A stretch of 64,000 nt of DNA from Zygaena filipendulae (GCA_907165275.2 OU015671.1:8711001-8775000), one strand, 5' to 3'; shown: positions 1 through 11,345, counted from the stretch's first letter. Numbers and translations are program-made. Notes: generated by a model not told the origin, from the sequence alone.

Positions 1-240
1 ATTATTCCCTTTTTAGTGCCGCTTTTTCATTTCATCGAATTTTCAAATCACAGCGGTGCTAAAGAAGTTTTCACTGCAAAAAACAGAAGAAATCTATTCT
101 CGCCGACTATTTTGGCACACGAACGTTCAAAAACGTTATGAAATGTATTAAACGTATTGTTTACGTACCACGTCGCTACTTAGCTGTTTTCGGAACAGGC
201 TGTGCGTGGAATATTGTAAAAAATAAAATAAAAACACATT
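1..240. other. Unassigned AT-rich sequence
   Basis: No open frame, repeat terminus or RNA gene is recognisable here. Confidence 0.5.
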
Positions 241-605
241 GATTTGTAAGTGACCACCTGACATGACGATTCGTTCCCTAGTTTTCTATGTGTTAAAAAT
301 ATTATCTAATATAAGTATATAAATCACGTGTCACGTTGTTTGTCCGCGATGGACTCCGAAACTACTGAACGGATTTTGATAAAATTTTGTAAACATTTAT
401 AATATGGTCCAACTTAAAAGATAGGATAGTTTTTATCCCGGAATTCCCGCGGGAACTCCGGAATTAATGCGGGGGACTGCTTATCACCGTAAACTACAGC
501 ACTTTTTTTCCCGGAATTACCGCGGGAACTCCGAAATTACCGCGGATGAAATCGCGGGGGACAGCTAGTAACATATAAGTACGTAGATTGTCAACTTGGT
601 TAAAG
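241..605 (+). repeat. M8 MITE right half split by a Helitron-like insertion
   Basis: Bases 241-292 (GACCACCTGACATGACGATT followed by CTAGTTTTCTAT) and 585-605 (TAGATTGTCAACTTGG) match the continuous stretch 27649-27725. The two halves are separated here by the Helitron-like copy at 296-568, so this older repeat was interrupted by that insertion. Seen directly by comparing the two places; the family identity is unknown. Confidence 0.6.
296..568 (+). mobile_element. Lep1-like non-autonomous Helitron copy
   Basis: The 3' end carries two blocks of the form CCCGCGGGAACTCCG, a GC-rich palindromic stretch and the terminus ACAGCTAGT, with CTAG at the end as in Helitrons. The interior shares TATAAATCACGTGTCACGTT with the copy at 4662-4827, so the two form a subfamily. 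There is no coding capacity; mobilisation would depend on a Rep/helicase encoded elsewhere. Start is approximate. Confidence 0.7.
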
Positions 606-1437
606 GGGAGCAAAGAAAGTTTTAAGAAGTTATGAGTATTTGCCCATAACGTCTGCGTTGCCTCTCTATATTAAATTCTTTTCTCTGTGTAGTATACCAT
701 GTTGTGCTTTGAGGAACAGACTATTAGTCTGTCTTTAACAGATAATGTAAGTGATATCGCTACGACGCATGATTTATCTATATGTATTTACATATCTTTA
801 TACCTGTTTCTACCTACCTATATATTAAAATTGTTTGTACGTCTGTTACTGATTGTGTAAGTCCGGAACGACTTAATTGATTGTGGTCGATGTAAAGTAT
901 TTGTTACCTCTTCAAATACTTATAATTGAAAATGCGCTGGCTATATCTCTTCGAGGAATTCCTCGATTGGTGACTTTTTCGCACGTTACCTACCAACAAT
1001 AAATAGGTAAGAGCCCTAAAGAAAATATCCAACAAAGGGACCGTCGGAGAAAAATATCCTTCAATCCTTTAGTCAAGTGTGATGAATACACAGGATGAAT
1101 AGGACGGAACCGCTTTGTACGGAGGCCCTAGAATAGCAAAATAAGCTTATTTCTGCTTATTTTCACTTCTAACGTATGGAAAACGGCCGCAGTTTTTTTT
1201 TTACAAGAGGGAACTTAAACCAAAAATTAAACCAGATTGATTATAGATGTGTACTCTCGTCGTTGCAATAGCATTAAGAAACGTCTGGGCATCACTGGAG
1301 CCTGGAATCGCTCGTGATTACAGTGCGCATAATACGTAATAGCTTCTGACATTTGTTGAATCTTGTTGCAATAGTAATAAAGAACATTGACTGGCACAAG
1401 TGCTAGTGTCTGTATTAGCAAATCAAAGCCACCTCAT
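606..1437. other. Unassigned AT-rich intergenic sequence
   Basis: No convincing frame or terminus. A poly-T run at 1194-1202 and a short minus frame at 1227-1421 without recognisable protein features are all I see. Confidence 0.5.
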
Positions 1438-1665
1438 AATTGGACATAGATAAGCAATAGTGTGTTAACCCACACTGGAGAAGTTTTATTAAATTTAAGT
1501 TTTAAAATTATAGCGCCATTTCATGTTCAATATTTAGTTACATATTCAAACAATGTAATAAGGTAAACACATAATTAAAAAACGTTCTCTAACTTTCAAT
1601 AAATCGTTCTGAATCAATAACTTCATTTTGTGGGTTAACATGTTATTGCTTATCTGCGTCCAATT
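1438..1665 (+). mobile_element. M1 MITE, copy 1
   Basis: The element (1442-1661) begins GGACATAGATAAGCAATAG and ends TATTGCTTATCTGCGTCC, giving roughly 33-bp terminal inverted repeats that continue into GTGTGTTAACCCACA and its complement. It is flanked by AATT on both sides (1438-1441 and 1662-1665), a 4-bp target duplication. Non-coding, about 220 bp. Eight copies occur in this window, all in this orientation. Confidence 0.85.
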
Positions 1666-3245
1666 ACGGATATTATAGACAAGGCTAGAGTAGTTACTTA
1701 AAAAAAAAATACAATACAATACTACTTTATTGCACCAAAGATTTTTTAAAATATTTATATAAATTAATTAAGTACGTGGCAAAAATTTTAGGAAATAATA
1801 GAAAAAATCCAAGCAAAAGTTGTTTATTGTGGGTAACTTCGGCAATTTTGGCTTTGAAACCGGAGTGTAGTTGCGCAAATAAATAGTGTAAGTACCTACA
1901 TGATATCTCTACACAACCAAGCTTGTGTTTAACCCGAAACGGCGTACGGATTATCTCTAAAGTGCTCTAAACATGGCGAATTCCCTCAATATCACGACCG
2001 GCGGCACTAAATCGGCCAGCTGAGGCACGTTACAAACATCCACCTAGAATCCGCTGCAACATAAAACTGAATCGGCCATATTTATCCGACGGGCGCAAGG
2101 GAAATGCAGGTAGTGCACTCCCCTGTTTCCTCGCACAGGGCTGGCTGGGGGAGTGCGGGAATTTATGACACTGTACAGATAATATGGTGACCAAAAGTTT
2201 GTAGTTTCGTGCGGACGGCTCCAGAGGTTTTCCGATCTCTCGAAATTTTAAGTTTTGTCATTTATATACTAAAAAGTATAATACTCAATCAGGCTAGTCA
2301 AAAACGTCCTCACAAAAAGAAAGCTAAAGTTGACGTTGCGTATAAAAATAACTGTGTGTCGTATACCTACGGTGTATGCAATATTGAATTTGTGTTTCTC
2401 TTATCTTAACCACTTATTAATGTGATATTTGCAAGAAACTGTATATTTTTGGTTCTTGTATACTAATAGGCTTGGCAATAGATGAGTAGGTACACATATT
2501 TTATTGAAACGATGCTTCGTCAAAACAATTGAAGCAATTCATTCATAAATTATTCATTGTTACGTATATTTCGATGTCATTGCTTGATTTGCTCAACAAA
2601 CAACACTAAACATTATACAACAAAACTAGGACCTCAGCTAGTAAAAACAAGATGGCTTGTCTAAGTGGGCAGTGGTGAGGTGGCAATTGAAACAACAATA
2701 ATGTAATCTTATTTTTTTTAAATGGGTTTGAGGGTGTGGCTGTAGATAATAATAATAATAATAATAACTTTATTTCCAAAAAGTATGGTACCTATTCTAA
2801 CAACATAGTACTATGATGACACATTTATATTTATTATTATGTATAATGCGTAAGTCAACAGATGGCTACAAAAAAAAATATAACTATTGTGCCACGTGCG
2901 GCTTAAAACCTAACCTAAAATTTCATTACTCAACGACTTATAAACAAGACAAGGAGTTTATGGTTACCCTACAATCAGCATTCGCTATACACGTAATCCC
3001 CTTAAATTGGTTGCAGGGACGAAACTAGCTTTATGGCCGAGGGTGATAATTATCAGTTTAATAATACAATAGGTGTTGCCAAATGTTTTGTTTGTTTGTT
3101 TATGGATGCCTATGGATAAGCATATTATGTAGGTATCTACATATAGTGTTTATAACGAACATTTACAATCGATAGAACTATGTAATGAGACTAAAGGTGA
3201 GACCCTTAAGTAGGTACCTACTGGGGTATGAGAAGTTTATTGGTC
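1666..3245. other. Intergenic sequence with a TAA microsatellite
   Basis: Mostly AT-rich, single-copy-looking. A GC-richer patch lies at 1960-2170. A (TAA)n microsatellite sits at about 2746-2768. Open frames of 66-71 codons at 2209 and 2813 show no protein features and are judged chance. Confidence 0.5.
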
Positions 3246-3354
3246 TTACGGCAGCACTCAGAGTCGACTTTAATGATTACTTAGTTAAGTATAGATTTTT
3301 GAAAATCTATACTTAACTAATTACTCATTAAAGTCGACTCTGAGTGCGGCGGTT
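3246..3354. mobile_element. Foldback MITE, near-perfect palindrome
   Basis: Arms 3254-3300 and 3301-3347 are reverse complements with about three mismatches over 47 bases and essentially no loop, starting GCACTCAGAGTCGACTTTAA. The pairing weakens outward through TTACGGC. The same terminus (CCGCACTCAGAG) occurs on the element at 43814, so this is a family and not a lone hairpin. Confidence 0.75.
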
Positions 3355-3561
3355 ACAATGCTATCGTTACAATAGGTATGTTATAAAATTTTGTCTGTGG
3401 CCCTAACTAGCTTTCCCGCGCCATTCCATGCTTTAATGCAGATTTTGTATCCCTCATAAAATCGTATTTAACTCATTATTTTGTGAATTATTTGCTATAA
3501 TAGCGAATACATAATAAGAAATAATTCATTCAGTATACCTATGCTCACAAATTATTAATTA

Positions 3562-3770
3562 CTAGCTGTCTCCCGCAGTTTCACATAGGATAATTTCGAA
3601 GTTCCCGCGGGGATTCCTGGAAAAACAACAGAATAAACCTTCCTCTTGAATGCTCTTAAATCACTTTATCTATTGGTGAATACCGAATGAAAATTCGTTC
3701 AGTAGTTTTTGAGCCTACCGCGAACAAACAGACACACGGCGGCGGACTTGGTTTTATAATATTATGTAAG
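3562..3770 (-). mobile_element. Lep1-like Helitron copy
   Basis: Read on the minus strand the copy ends in GAAACTGCGGGAGACAGCTAGT; on the plus strand it opens with ACTAGCTGTCTCCCGCAG and closes near TTATAATATT. The inner CGTTCAGTAGTTTTTGAG segment is the usual mid-part of the family. Confidence 0.65.
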
Positions 3771-3953
3771 GAATAAGGAAACTGTAGGTCCTGTACTTAA
3801 TTATTTTTATTAAAAATTAAAAACCTCTAGCAATTTTTTAAATTTTGATGTAAAATTAGTAAAGACAGTATTTCGATATTTTATTACTTGAATTCATATA
3901 TTAATCCTGGTGACCTATCCGTATACAATTTTTTATCAAACTCTATAATATTA

Positions 3954-4445
3954 GAACATACTAATACAGAAATTCAAAGACGTCCTTGGCCGCCTCCGTG
4001 GTCGAGCGGCTTGTAGCGGAGCGGGCTCGCCGGAGGCCGTGGGTTCGAATCCCACTGGAGAGTGTGTTGCATGTTGACACTCCCGGGTCTGGTTGTGTTT
4101 GAGGGGAACGGTGCGTACACCGCTCCCACTACCAAAAATTATAACGCACGGCTCCAGCCGTAAGGTTCAGCCGCCACCGCATGCAGAGTAATGGCGGCGG
4201 CCTCGCCCAGAGGGAACCGCCTTCTTGATCGCGGTGATCCCTCACGCCAAGTTAATTGTTTGAATTTCACAAGCCGCAGTTTGGCTTATAACCCTTTTTT
4301 GGTAACTCTGTATAGCGCGATGCAGCGCGCGGGTGTAGTGAGGGTACTTCGATATTCGACACATAATTATGTGGATATAAAGATATACCTACATATGTAG
4401 GTAAGATACTATTGTAGTAATTATATTATCTGTGGGTAAGTTGAT
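3954..4445 (+). repeat. Long tRNA-derived SINE, copy A
   Basis: The head at 3988-4060 resembles a tRNA gene: A box TGGTCGAGCGGC and B box GGGTTCGAATCCC, as expected of an internal pol III promoter. A body of about 390 bp follows (GACACTCCCGGGTCTGG, CCGCCACCGCATGC, TTGGCTTATAACCC) and ends at TCTGTGGGTAAGT. The stretch GAACATACTAATACAG just upstream is shared with copies B and C, so the repeated unit starts before the tRNA-like head. Acceptor arms do not pair, so it is not a functional tRNA gene. Small open frames inside are chance. Confidence 0.85.
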
Positions 4446-4661
4446 TGTATTGAACTATTGATGCTACCACGCAAGTATTGTATTTTGGGTGAGTGAATTT
4501 TGATATTCTATAAAAAAAAAAATGTATGATTATTTTACCAATTCTGGTTTATACCATACGTTTACTGTAAAAATCTTGTGACTTGGGTGTTTTTAAGCAG
4601 TATTTTTTTATTTATTTTTAATTTTTTTTGGCCATAAATACACAATATGACTTTATATCTA

Positions 4662-4827
4662 ATCTAATATATATAAATCACGTGTCACGTTGTTTGTCGA
4701 TAGACTCCGACCAACCATTTAATAAATTTTATAATATGGTCCAACTTAAAAGATAGGATAGTTTTTATCCCGGAATTCCCGCGGGAACTCCGAAAATACT
4801 GGGGGTGAAACCGCGGGGCACAGCTAG
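4662..4827 (+). mobile_element. Lep1-like Helitron copy
   Basis: Ends GAAACCGCGGGGCACAGCTAG at the 3' side and shares TATAAATCACGTGTCACGTT and TATGGTCCAACTTAAAAG with the copy at 296-568. Short, non-coding. Confidence 0.75.
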
Positions 4828-5121
4828 TAAATAATAATTGTACATTATGCTATTTAATAACCTATAGAATCGTTAACCAACCTATATTAATAAAAAGTAT
4901 ATTATTGGACAGTTTCGCCCAAAAATATATATATCTTTATTGAATTTTTTAGTTTTGACTTTTTGACCTTAAAATATTGAGTTAAATAGTTTTAGACGGA
5001 CATTTAATTCCTAACAGAATTAGTTTTCAAAATTGGAAAATAATAATAATTTTTGTTTAAAACTAGTGATCTGCAAATACAAATATTTTATTCTTGATAT
5101 ACATATGAATATCATAAATAT
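4828..5121. other. Unassigned AT-rich sequence
   Basis: Very AT-rich; no frame or terminus recognised. Confidence 0.5.
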
Positions 5122-5570
5122 GAACTAGCTTTTTCCCGCGGCTTCGCTCGCGTTAACATTTACCCTGGAAAATGTACCCATGTGCAAAATTTCATGAGGT
5201 ACGCAATCAAATACGAAAGTTGAGGCGTGAAATGGAAAAAATGCACAATCTAATTAATAATATCTAACTTATTATAATATTAAACTAGCGCGCCCCGCAC
5301 TTTCACCCGCATAAGTTTCGGAATTCCCGCAGGAACTCCAAAGTTGCCTAAGTAATTAATTTCTTATAACATCAGCTAATTAGCAGTGAAAGTCCCGTCA
5401 TAAACTCCAACTGTTTCAGAGATCCGCGTAATTTTCGGAATTCCCGCGGGAACTCCCAAACTTCTTTCATAAGAACCTTCTTACAATAACAAACAACAAA
5501 AAAGAATCAGTGAAATTGGTCCAGCTGTTCCCGCGTGATGCCGTGACCGAGGGAAACAGCTGGCTTAGAT
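5122..5570 (-). mobile_element. Two Helitron-like copies in series
   Basis: A partial minus-strand copy at 5122-5240 (CTAGCTTTTTCCCGCGGC, with a degraded interior) is followed by another at 5284-5570. The second carries two blocks of GGAATTCCCGC(A/G)GGAACTCC separated by ACATCAGCTAATTAGCA. The same double-block structure occurs at 41822-42110, so these two define a subfamily. Confidence 0.6.
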
Positions 5571-5636
5571 TTTTGTATATTATGTAAGTACATAGTATAT
5601 ATATGCGAATGGAGATATAATAATTACAAGATTTAA

Positions 5637-5815
5637 TATAAATGTAATCAATATCACAAATACTAAATTAAATCCTAAATTCCTAATCTATGACGTAAAT
5701 TGATAAGTATATTAATTTAAATTGAATATACAATAACAAATAATTAGCATACTAATGGTTATCTTATTATTATTGATTAATTTTACTGCATTTCAATTCT
5801 GTATTACTAACTAGC
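5637..5815 (+). repeat. Dispersed AT-rich repeat, copy 1
   Basis: Aligns by eye with 7425-7605: both run through AATCCTAA...CTATGA(C/G)GTAA, an ATATACAATA block, ATAGCAATGGTT-like sequence and TTATTATTATTGATTA. Diverged by indels. Family unknown. Confidence 0.5.
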
Positions 5816-5817
5816 TG

Positions 5818-6040
5818 TACCTACTAACTAGCGGTTTCGCCCGCGCGAAAGGTTTTTATGGAACAACTTTTTTTCCCGACATCCGATTTCAATGAAACAA
5901 AGCCTATATGTAGCTCCAGGCTAAGCATAATCTACCTGTGAAAACCGCATGAAAATCCGTACAGTAGATTTAGAGATTATCGCGAACAGACAGACAGACA
6001 GACAGACAGAAAAGATTTTTAAAAACCTTTTTTTGTGATT
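5818..6040 (-). mobile_element. Helitron-like copy with CAGA microsatellite
   Basis: Opens CTAGCGGTTTCGCCCGCGCG, continues through GACATCCGATTTCAATGAA and GTAGCTCCAGGCTAAGC, and includes a (CAGA)n tract at 5988-6010. The same interior, on the opposite strand, hosts the mariner at 48927. Confidence 0.65.
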
Positions 6041-6183
6041 GGTTACTCTTCGTTAGTTTATCGTCCCCTGTTAATTTTTGTTAAAAATATCAATGTACAG
6101 AATCGCGGATTCTACTCTTTTATTATAGTATACATAGATAGATGTACCTACAACAAAAAAAAATGAAATTTTATTTTATATTA

Positions 6184-6895
6184 TGCGTCTACTAGCTGTG
6201 CCCCGTGGTTTCACCCGCGTTAATTTGATGCTCCACTCCTTTAATTGATCGTAGCGTAGTGTAATATTTATAACCTTCCATGATATTTTTATCCAACACA
6301 AAAATAATTCGAACTCATTAGGTTCTGAGATTATCGCATTCAACCAAACAAACAAACTCTTCAGCTTCATAATATTTGTAGGTATAGATTCATAATCATC
6401 ACCATGATTATAGATCTACATAGGTTTTTTTTCGAATTCCACAATATATGAACATACTAATGCAGAAATTCAAAGTGAACTTTGACCGCCTCCGTGGTCG
6501 AGTGGCTTGTAGCGGAGCGCGCTCGCCGGAGGCCGTGGGTTCGAACCCCACTGGGGAGTGTGTTGCATGTCGACACTCCCGGGTCTGGTTGTATTTGAAG
6601 GGAACGGTGCGTACACCGCTCCCACTACCAAAAATTATGACGCACGACTTCAGCCGTAAGGTTCAGCCGCCACCGCATGCAGAGTAATGGCGGCGGCCTC
6701 GCCCAGAGGGAACCGCCTTCTTGATCACGGTGATCCCTCACGTCTGTTAATAGTTGAATTTCACAAGCCGCAGTTTGGCTTATAACCCTTTTTTGGTAAC
6801 TCTGTATAGCGCGATGCAGCGGGTTGTAGTGAGGGTACTCGGACATTGGATTCCTCTAAGGTAAAAGTTACTAATCTGTGGGTAAGTAGATTGTA
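6184..6895 (+). repeat. Composite unit: Helitron-like end plus SINE copy B
   Basis: From 6190 a minus-strand Helitron-like end (ACTAGCTGTGCCCCGTGG) runs into ATTATCGCATTCAACC and ATAGATTCATAATCATCACC, then a tRNA-derived SINE (head about 6483-6560, A box TGGTCGAGTGGC, B box GGGTTCGAACCCC, end GTGGGTAAGT near 6895). The whole unit recurs in inverse orientation at 18009-18652, with the Helitron-like end partly deleted there. The open frames of 79 and 73 codons here are shadows of the SINE. Confidence 0.75.
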
Positions 6896-6914
6896 TTGAT
6901 TTTGCTAACGCATT

Positions 6915-7420
6915 TCATTTCGTTTATTGTTAGTTGCACCCTGCAACGAATGTGAGTTTTTTCACGCCTGTTTTCACGCCTCACGGCTTAGCCGATTATC
7001 ATGAAATTATGCATCGACGTTGTCAGGGATACAGAAAAGGACATAGGGTGCTTTTAATCCCGGAATTCCAGCAGGAACTCCGAAAGTAACTTGGGTAAAA
7101 TTTCATTAGATTTTGCATACTTGGACATAGATAAGCAATAGTGTGTTAACCCACACTGGAGAAATTTTGAGTAAATCGTGTTTTAAAATTATAGCGCCAT
7201 TTTGTGTCAATATTTTTTTATGTCCGACATTTTGTTACATATTTAAACAATGTAATAAGGTAAACACATAATTAAAAAACGTTCTCCAACTCTCAATAAA
7301 GCGTTTTGTATCAATAACTTAATTTTGTGGGTTAACATGTTATTGCTTATCTGTGTCCACTTATACGCTGTCAGGAGTACAGAAAAGGATGTATACCGGA
7401 ATTCCCGCGGGATCCCCGAA
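6915..7420 (+). mobile_element. Lep1-like copies interrupted by M1
   Basis: Lep1-like sequence (ATCATGAAATTATGCATCGA, GGACATAGGGTGCTTTTAATC, GGAACTCCGAAAG) reaches a second partial copy whose TTTTGCATAC (7111-7120) and ACGCTGTCAGGAGTACAG (7365-7382) are separated by M1 copy 2. M1 therefore inserted into an existing Lep1-like copy. Confidence 0.65.
7119..7362 (+). mobile_element. M1 MITE, copy 2
   Basis: Element 7123-7358 with GGAC...GTCC termini, flanked by ACTT on both sides (7119-7122, 7359-7362). This copy decides the size of the duplication: a longer inverted repeat would need AA after GTCC, and ACTT is found instead. Confidence 0.85.
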
Positions 7421-7424
7421 TTTA

Positions 7425-7680
7425 AATAAGTATAATCAATAATAATAAATCAAATCCTAACCTATGAGGTAAGTTTAATTAAATATACAATAGTAAATAA
7501 TTAATTTCATAGCAATGGTTCATTTATTAATTATTATTATTGATTATTTTTATTGTACTTACTGCTATTATGTATTAATAATTCATAATGACATAATTTC
7601 AAGAATGAAAAATTGATTTTTATGCGTCTACTAGCTAGCCCCGCGGTTGCACCCACGTTAATATTGGGATCTCTTCGTGA
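7425..7680 (+). repeat. Dispersed AT-rich repeat copy 2 with Helitron-like end
   Basis: 7425-7605 corresponds to 5637-5815. It is followed by TTTTATGCGTCTACTAGC and a minus-strand Helitron-like end at 7626-7680 (CCCCGCGGTTGCACCCACG), the same order of parts as at 6162-6230. Confidence 0.5.
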
Positions 7681-8341
7681 TGTTTCTTTTTCTATATCCC
7701 TAATGCTGAGGCACAGGCCTACCCTCGCTGAGGGTAAGTGGGGGGTAGTCCATCACCAGGCACGTTAAACAAGTTGAATAGACTAACCACAGAACAGATA
7801 GAAGGCTCAACTCAGTTAAGTATGAAAAAATGAAAACCAGCGTCGCCGGTCCTTTTCTTACTTACACTAAACTTTTCTCGCACAAAAACATTCACTATCG
7901 TAATGAAATGTATTAAATGTATTATATTATATTATATATTATTATAATTATGTATATGTCGCGTTAGGCTCAGAATCAGCCATTGTAGGGTACGTGTGGG
8001 CGGGTACGGGCAGAAAAATAAAAGATTCGGTTTTTAGATTAATCACAATAAATTAACTATTAGAGTAATCAGAAATCAAACAAAGTTTCTTAACGGTAGG
8101 TACGCGATACGATTCCCACGAGACATGCGTAAGCACCGACGATCGAACTAAGAGTGATCGACGTCCGACGATCGTGCTGTGCGCGCCGCTCCTGGACTCC
8201 GTATAACGCCACTAGAGGCGCTGGCGTGCCGATGCAACATCCGGTTTAATTCACTTCCGCCGACATATACATATATTATATATAATTATATAATATATTA
8301 TTATAATTATGTAGTCGACATATTTGTAGACAATATTAGTA
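7681..8341. other. Unassigned intergenic sequence
   Basis: 7690-7770 (GCTGAGGCACAGGCCTACCC and onwards) has the look of an old repeat I cannot name. 7915-7950 and 8270-8305 are TATATTA-rich. 8080-8240 is GC-richer and single-copy-looking. Frames of 61 codons on both strands here are chance. Confidence 0.45.
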
Positions 8342-8584
8342 AATTGGACATAGATAAGCAATAGTGTGTTAACCCACACTGGAGAAATTTTGAGTAAATC
8401 GTGTTTTAAAACTATAGCACCATTTTCTGTCAACATTTTTTACGTTCAATATTTATTTGCATAGTTAAACAATGTAATAAGGTAAATACCTTATTGAAAA
8501 ACCTTCCCTTACTCTCAATAAATCGTTCTGAATGGGTAACTTAATTTTGTGGGTTAACATGTTATTGCTTATCTGCGTCCAATT
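8342..8584 (+). mobile_element. M1 MITE, copy 3
   Basis: Element 8346-8580 with GGACATAG and TCTGCGTCC termini, flanked by AATT on both sides (8342-8345, 8581-8584). Confidence 0.85.
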
Positions 8585-8778
8585 AATATTAACATTAAGA
8601 TTGTATATGCCATAGTGTATAGATGTTTGTTCTCAACAACAATGTAACAAGAGAGGCGATTTGGCGAACACTGTAAACCTTTCTTGTTTTGAATAAATAA
8701 ATAAATAAACGCAATTTGGATCCGTTTATTGTTTTCAAAATTGCGAGCAAAGGATGTTTTGGCACAGTTAGAGGAATA
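8585..8778. other. Unassigned sequence
   Basis: Contains an AATAAATAAATAAAT tract around 8692; nothing else recognised. Confidence 0.4.
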
Positions 8779-9088
8779 GGCATGATGACTTAATTTTAAG
8801 TTTTAGTCCGTCTCGTAGATTAATAAAAAATATTGGACACGTCATATTTTTCCTTTATTTACGTAATTAAAAAATAACGGCGATACATTGAGTTGAAATT
8901 CGGTGTAAAATCACACTTTATAGTTAGTTATGACGTCTCGACCGCCCACTGCTTAACTTTAACGCGTTTTATCTAAGTATTTTCTCTCCACTCCAAAAAG
9001 CAAAAAATATATTGTGTCTATAATTTTTTTAGTATTCAACTGACGGATTTAATAGAATTTTGATTTTTATACTTTGTCATCATGCCCA
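8779..9088 (+). mobile_element. M5 MITE, copy a
   Basis: Begins GGCATGATGAC and ends GTCATCATGCCC. Inverted ends continue inward through the AGTCCGTC region and AATATTGGACACGT against its counterpart TGTGTCTATAAT. The interior holds ACATTGAGTTGAAATT and a TGACGTC core. Five copies are present in the window (also 20437, 39930, 47468, 60766). Non-coding, about 310 bp. Confidence 0.7.
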
Positions 9089-9330
9089 TTGCTCTAACTT
9101 CTTTTGCAACCATAGCGCTGCCCCTAGTTAGTATATTATCATAGTATAGTAGGTGTACAATCTTTGTAATAGGAAAGTTCGTGTTACGGAACGTAACTAG
9201 GCAAATGACGTAACAACGAATAATCTTTTTGGAATTTGGAATCAGCGGGTACGAACGTGTGTGTTTGAAAATTGCTCGTATCGCGCATATAAACTGGCTT
9301 GCCTCAACTGTGTGTCTGAGGATTATACCA
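9089..9330. other. Unassigned sequence
   Basis: No feature recognised. Confidence 0.4.
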
Positions 9331-9467
9331 GGAGGTCGATTTTTGAATAGCTCGAATTACTTTCACGCACGGAATCGCGAGTTCACGTGCGAATCCTCAT
9401 ACATTTTTAAGCATTCACGCGTGAATGTGTGCGAATAGTAATTCGAGCGATTCAAAAATCGACCCCC
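9331..9467. mobile_element. Foldback MITE
   Basis: Arms GGTCGATTTTTGAATAGCTC (9334 onward) and its complement GAGCGATTCAAAAATCGACC (ending 9464) pair over about 36 bases with few mismatches; the inner part repeats TCACGC/GCGTGA motifs. A 69-codon frame across it is a by-product. Confidence 0.7.
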
Positions 9468-10064
9468 AGAGGCGCCCCGAGAAATAGCATCGAGCCAACT
9501 TGGTGAGACCACAGGACGATCTCAGGTAACTGCAAGTTGCTCTTTTATTATCGAAGTAAATATATAATTGATACAGTAGGTATTATATTACTGTGGTATT
9601 ATGTACATCATTTTCTCTGCGGTCATAACTTAGTATATAGCTCGAACTATAATATCTAGACACTCGTAGACATCAATTTAGTTCCACAATACGCCACCGG
9701 TGATAAAAACTTCGTCGTGCCCCTGTCTCCCCACCGCCGCCGATTAAGAGCATCTGGTGTCACTGAAGAGCTTTCCCGTGACGGATCACTTTAAGCTTTC
9801 GCAAAGCTCCCGATTTCTGCCAAGCGAAAACAGTGGTTGGTGCATTGTGTCAAGGTGCATATGAACGTGACATTTATGTTCAATCGTGCAACAGGACGAC
9901 TGTCAAAGTAGAATTCATGTTGTTTTGCTTCAAGGTTTTGGTCTTTTTCGGTATATTATGTACGATTTTTTTTAGTAAGGCGGCAGTAACTCTAATTATT
10001 TATTTATCAAACCCAGCGGACAGATAAAAAAAAATACTTAGATATTTATGAAACACTATAGCTA
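9468..10064. other. Single-copy-looking intergenic sequence
   Basis: Moderately GC-rich patches (9660-9900) without repeat hallmarks. A 64-codon plus-strand frame at 9833-10027 has a hydrophobic centre (residues about 29-50) but no other support and poor context; not called. Confidence 0.4.
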
Positions 10065-10395
10065 GTCCCTCCTGTTTCTCCCGCGGTGATTTCGAAGTTC
10101 CCGCGGGAATTCCCGGTTACAATAATATAAAGCTTATATGTTCTTCTTCCTAGTCGTTATCACTCGTGACAGAGTGGTCGTGGTCATCACGTTGGGTTCT
10201 AACAGTGGTGGTACGTCTAACAATCCGCCGCCATTCCTCCCTCACTGCCGCGCGTTTAGTGCACTGGTGTAAGGGACTGTCAAGTGCAGCCTTTATTTGG
10301 TCAGTCCAGCGTAACGGTGATCTGCCGCGATAATGTAGCAATCTAATGAAGTAGTTTTTGAGTTAGACCCGAATTGGAGTGATAGGCTAGCTGTT
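10065..10395 (-). mobile_element. Helitron-like copy holding a LINE fragment
   Basis: A minus-strand 3' end (CTAGTCCCTCCTGTTTCTCCC, 10066) with two GTTCCCGCGGGAATTCCC-type blocks reaches AATATAAAGCTTATATGT, the usual mid-part. The LINE tail at 10150-10341 interrupts it, and AGTAGTTTTTGAGTTAGACC (10350) continues the Helitron-like interior. Confidence 0.55.
10150..10341 (-). pseudogene. LINE reverse-transcriptase C-terminal remnant (RTE-like)
   Basis: A 63-codon minus-strand frame contains GRSPLRWTDQIKAAL and REEWRRIVRR, matching in order the arrangement GRPxxRWxDxIK...REEWRRxVR known from the extreme C-terminus of RTE-type non-LTR retrotransposon ORFs, past the reverse transcriptase domain. 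The endonuclease and RT domains are absent, so this is a 5'-truncated fragment. The apparent start codon is accidental. Clade is inferred from memory of the tail motif. Confidence 0.6.
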
Positions 10396-11199
10396 ATACA
10401 AATGGATCGGTAAAAATAAAAATAAAACAATGTGTGCGTGATTTGGAACGCGAAATATCATACTTTCAAGTTTTAAAAGTGTCGGGGTCAATCGGGGTCA
10501 ATAATCGGTTTAGTATAGCAAAAAAAAAAAAAAGAAAAAAAAAACAAAAAACTTTTTGGATGGCCGTGCCTACAACCTTTGTTAGGGGCTGCATTCGTGG
10601 CTGCTTTCATACAGATGTGAAAAAATCCAGTTCCAGCTAGTCTTTAATATTATATTTATATTAATTAATTGCACAATCTGAGTTAAAAAAATCACGGTAT
10701 TCTCTAGTCAACCTTCAACCTGTCTGCGTCGTGCTAAATCAAATTTTCCTTTCAAAAGGCTATCTCGGATGTTCCCTCGTCATTTTTTTTTTATTAAACC
10801 AAGCGAACACCTGGGCCAGCCGGGTCTTCTCTTAAACCCATCTTTGGCGCAAAAAGCCTCCGAAACTTCATTATGTGCGGGAATGATTAAAATTCTGTTT
10901 GCTTCGCTTTTCTTTATTGTTCCTGAAAAATGTGTAGGCCTACGTCAAATTGTTTTATTCACAAAACCTTTCGTATTTTTATTCTTACACTTTCTATCGC
11001 CCGTGAGAATTTCGTGATTTGTCGGAAACTTCTTAATGTACCTACTACCTTCTGAGTTACCTAAAGTAGGTACTTAGAGTACTATATAGGTTGAACGCTA
11101 GCAACAAGAGCAGCCCCTATGTCAACACTAGTTGAAAATATTTCAATGTATTTTTTTTTTATTTAAATTATACGTAATGCATCTTATTCTGTTACTGAT
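10396..11199. other. Intergenic sequence with an A-rich tract
   Basis: A poly-A-like run at 10519-10552. 10690-11020 looks single-copy and contains an 82-codon plus-strand frame (10769-11017) rich in F and L with no recognisable domain; judged chance. No repeat ends seen. Confidence 0.4.
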
Positions 11200-11345
11200 T
11201 ACTAGCTGTTTTCCGCGGTTTTACTTGTTTTACCTGGGGAACTCCGGGATGGAAGCCTTTTTAGGTGACGTCTATACTCCATATACTATCAGGTAGGTAC
11301 CCGTCTGTAGAATTTCAGCTCTACAAACTACAAACATACAGTCAT
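11200..11345 (-). mobile_element. Helitron-like copy, partial
   Basis: ACTAGCTGTTTTCCGCGG at 11201 followed by a degraded GGGGAACTCC block and CAGCTCTACAAACTACAAAC. Confidence 0.5.

Noticed and set aside
3988..4060. tRNA gene at the SINE heads (also 6483, 18440, 19998, 11500, 23380, 41510)
   Set aside because: A and B boxes are present, but acceptor and anticodon arms do not fold properly and each head is followed by the same SINE body.
9833..10027. Small secreted or membrane protein
   Set aside because: Only a hydrophobic stretch supports it; no start context, domain or conservation evidence.
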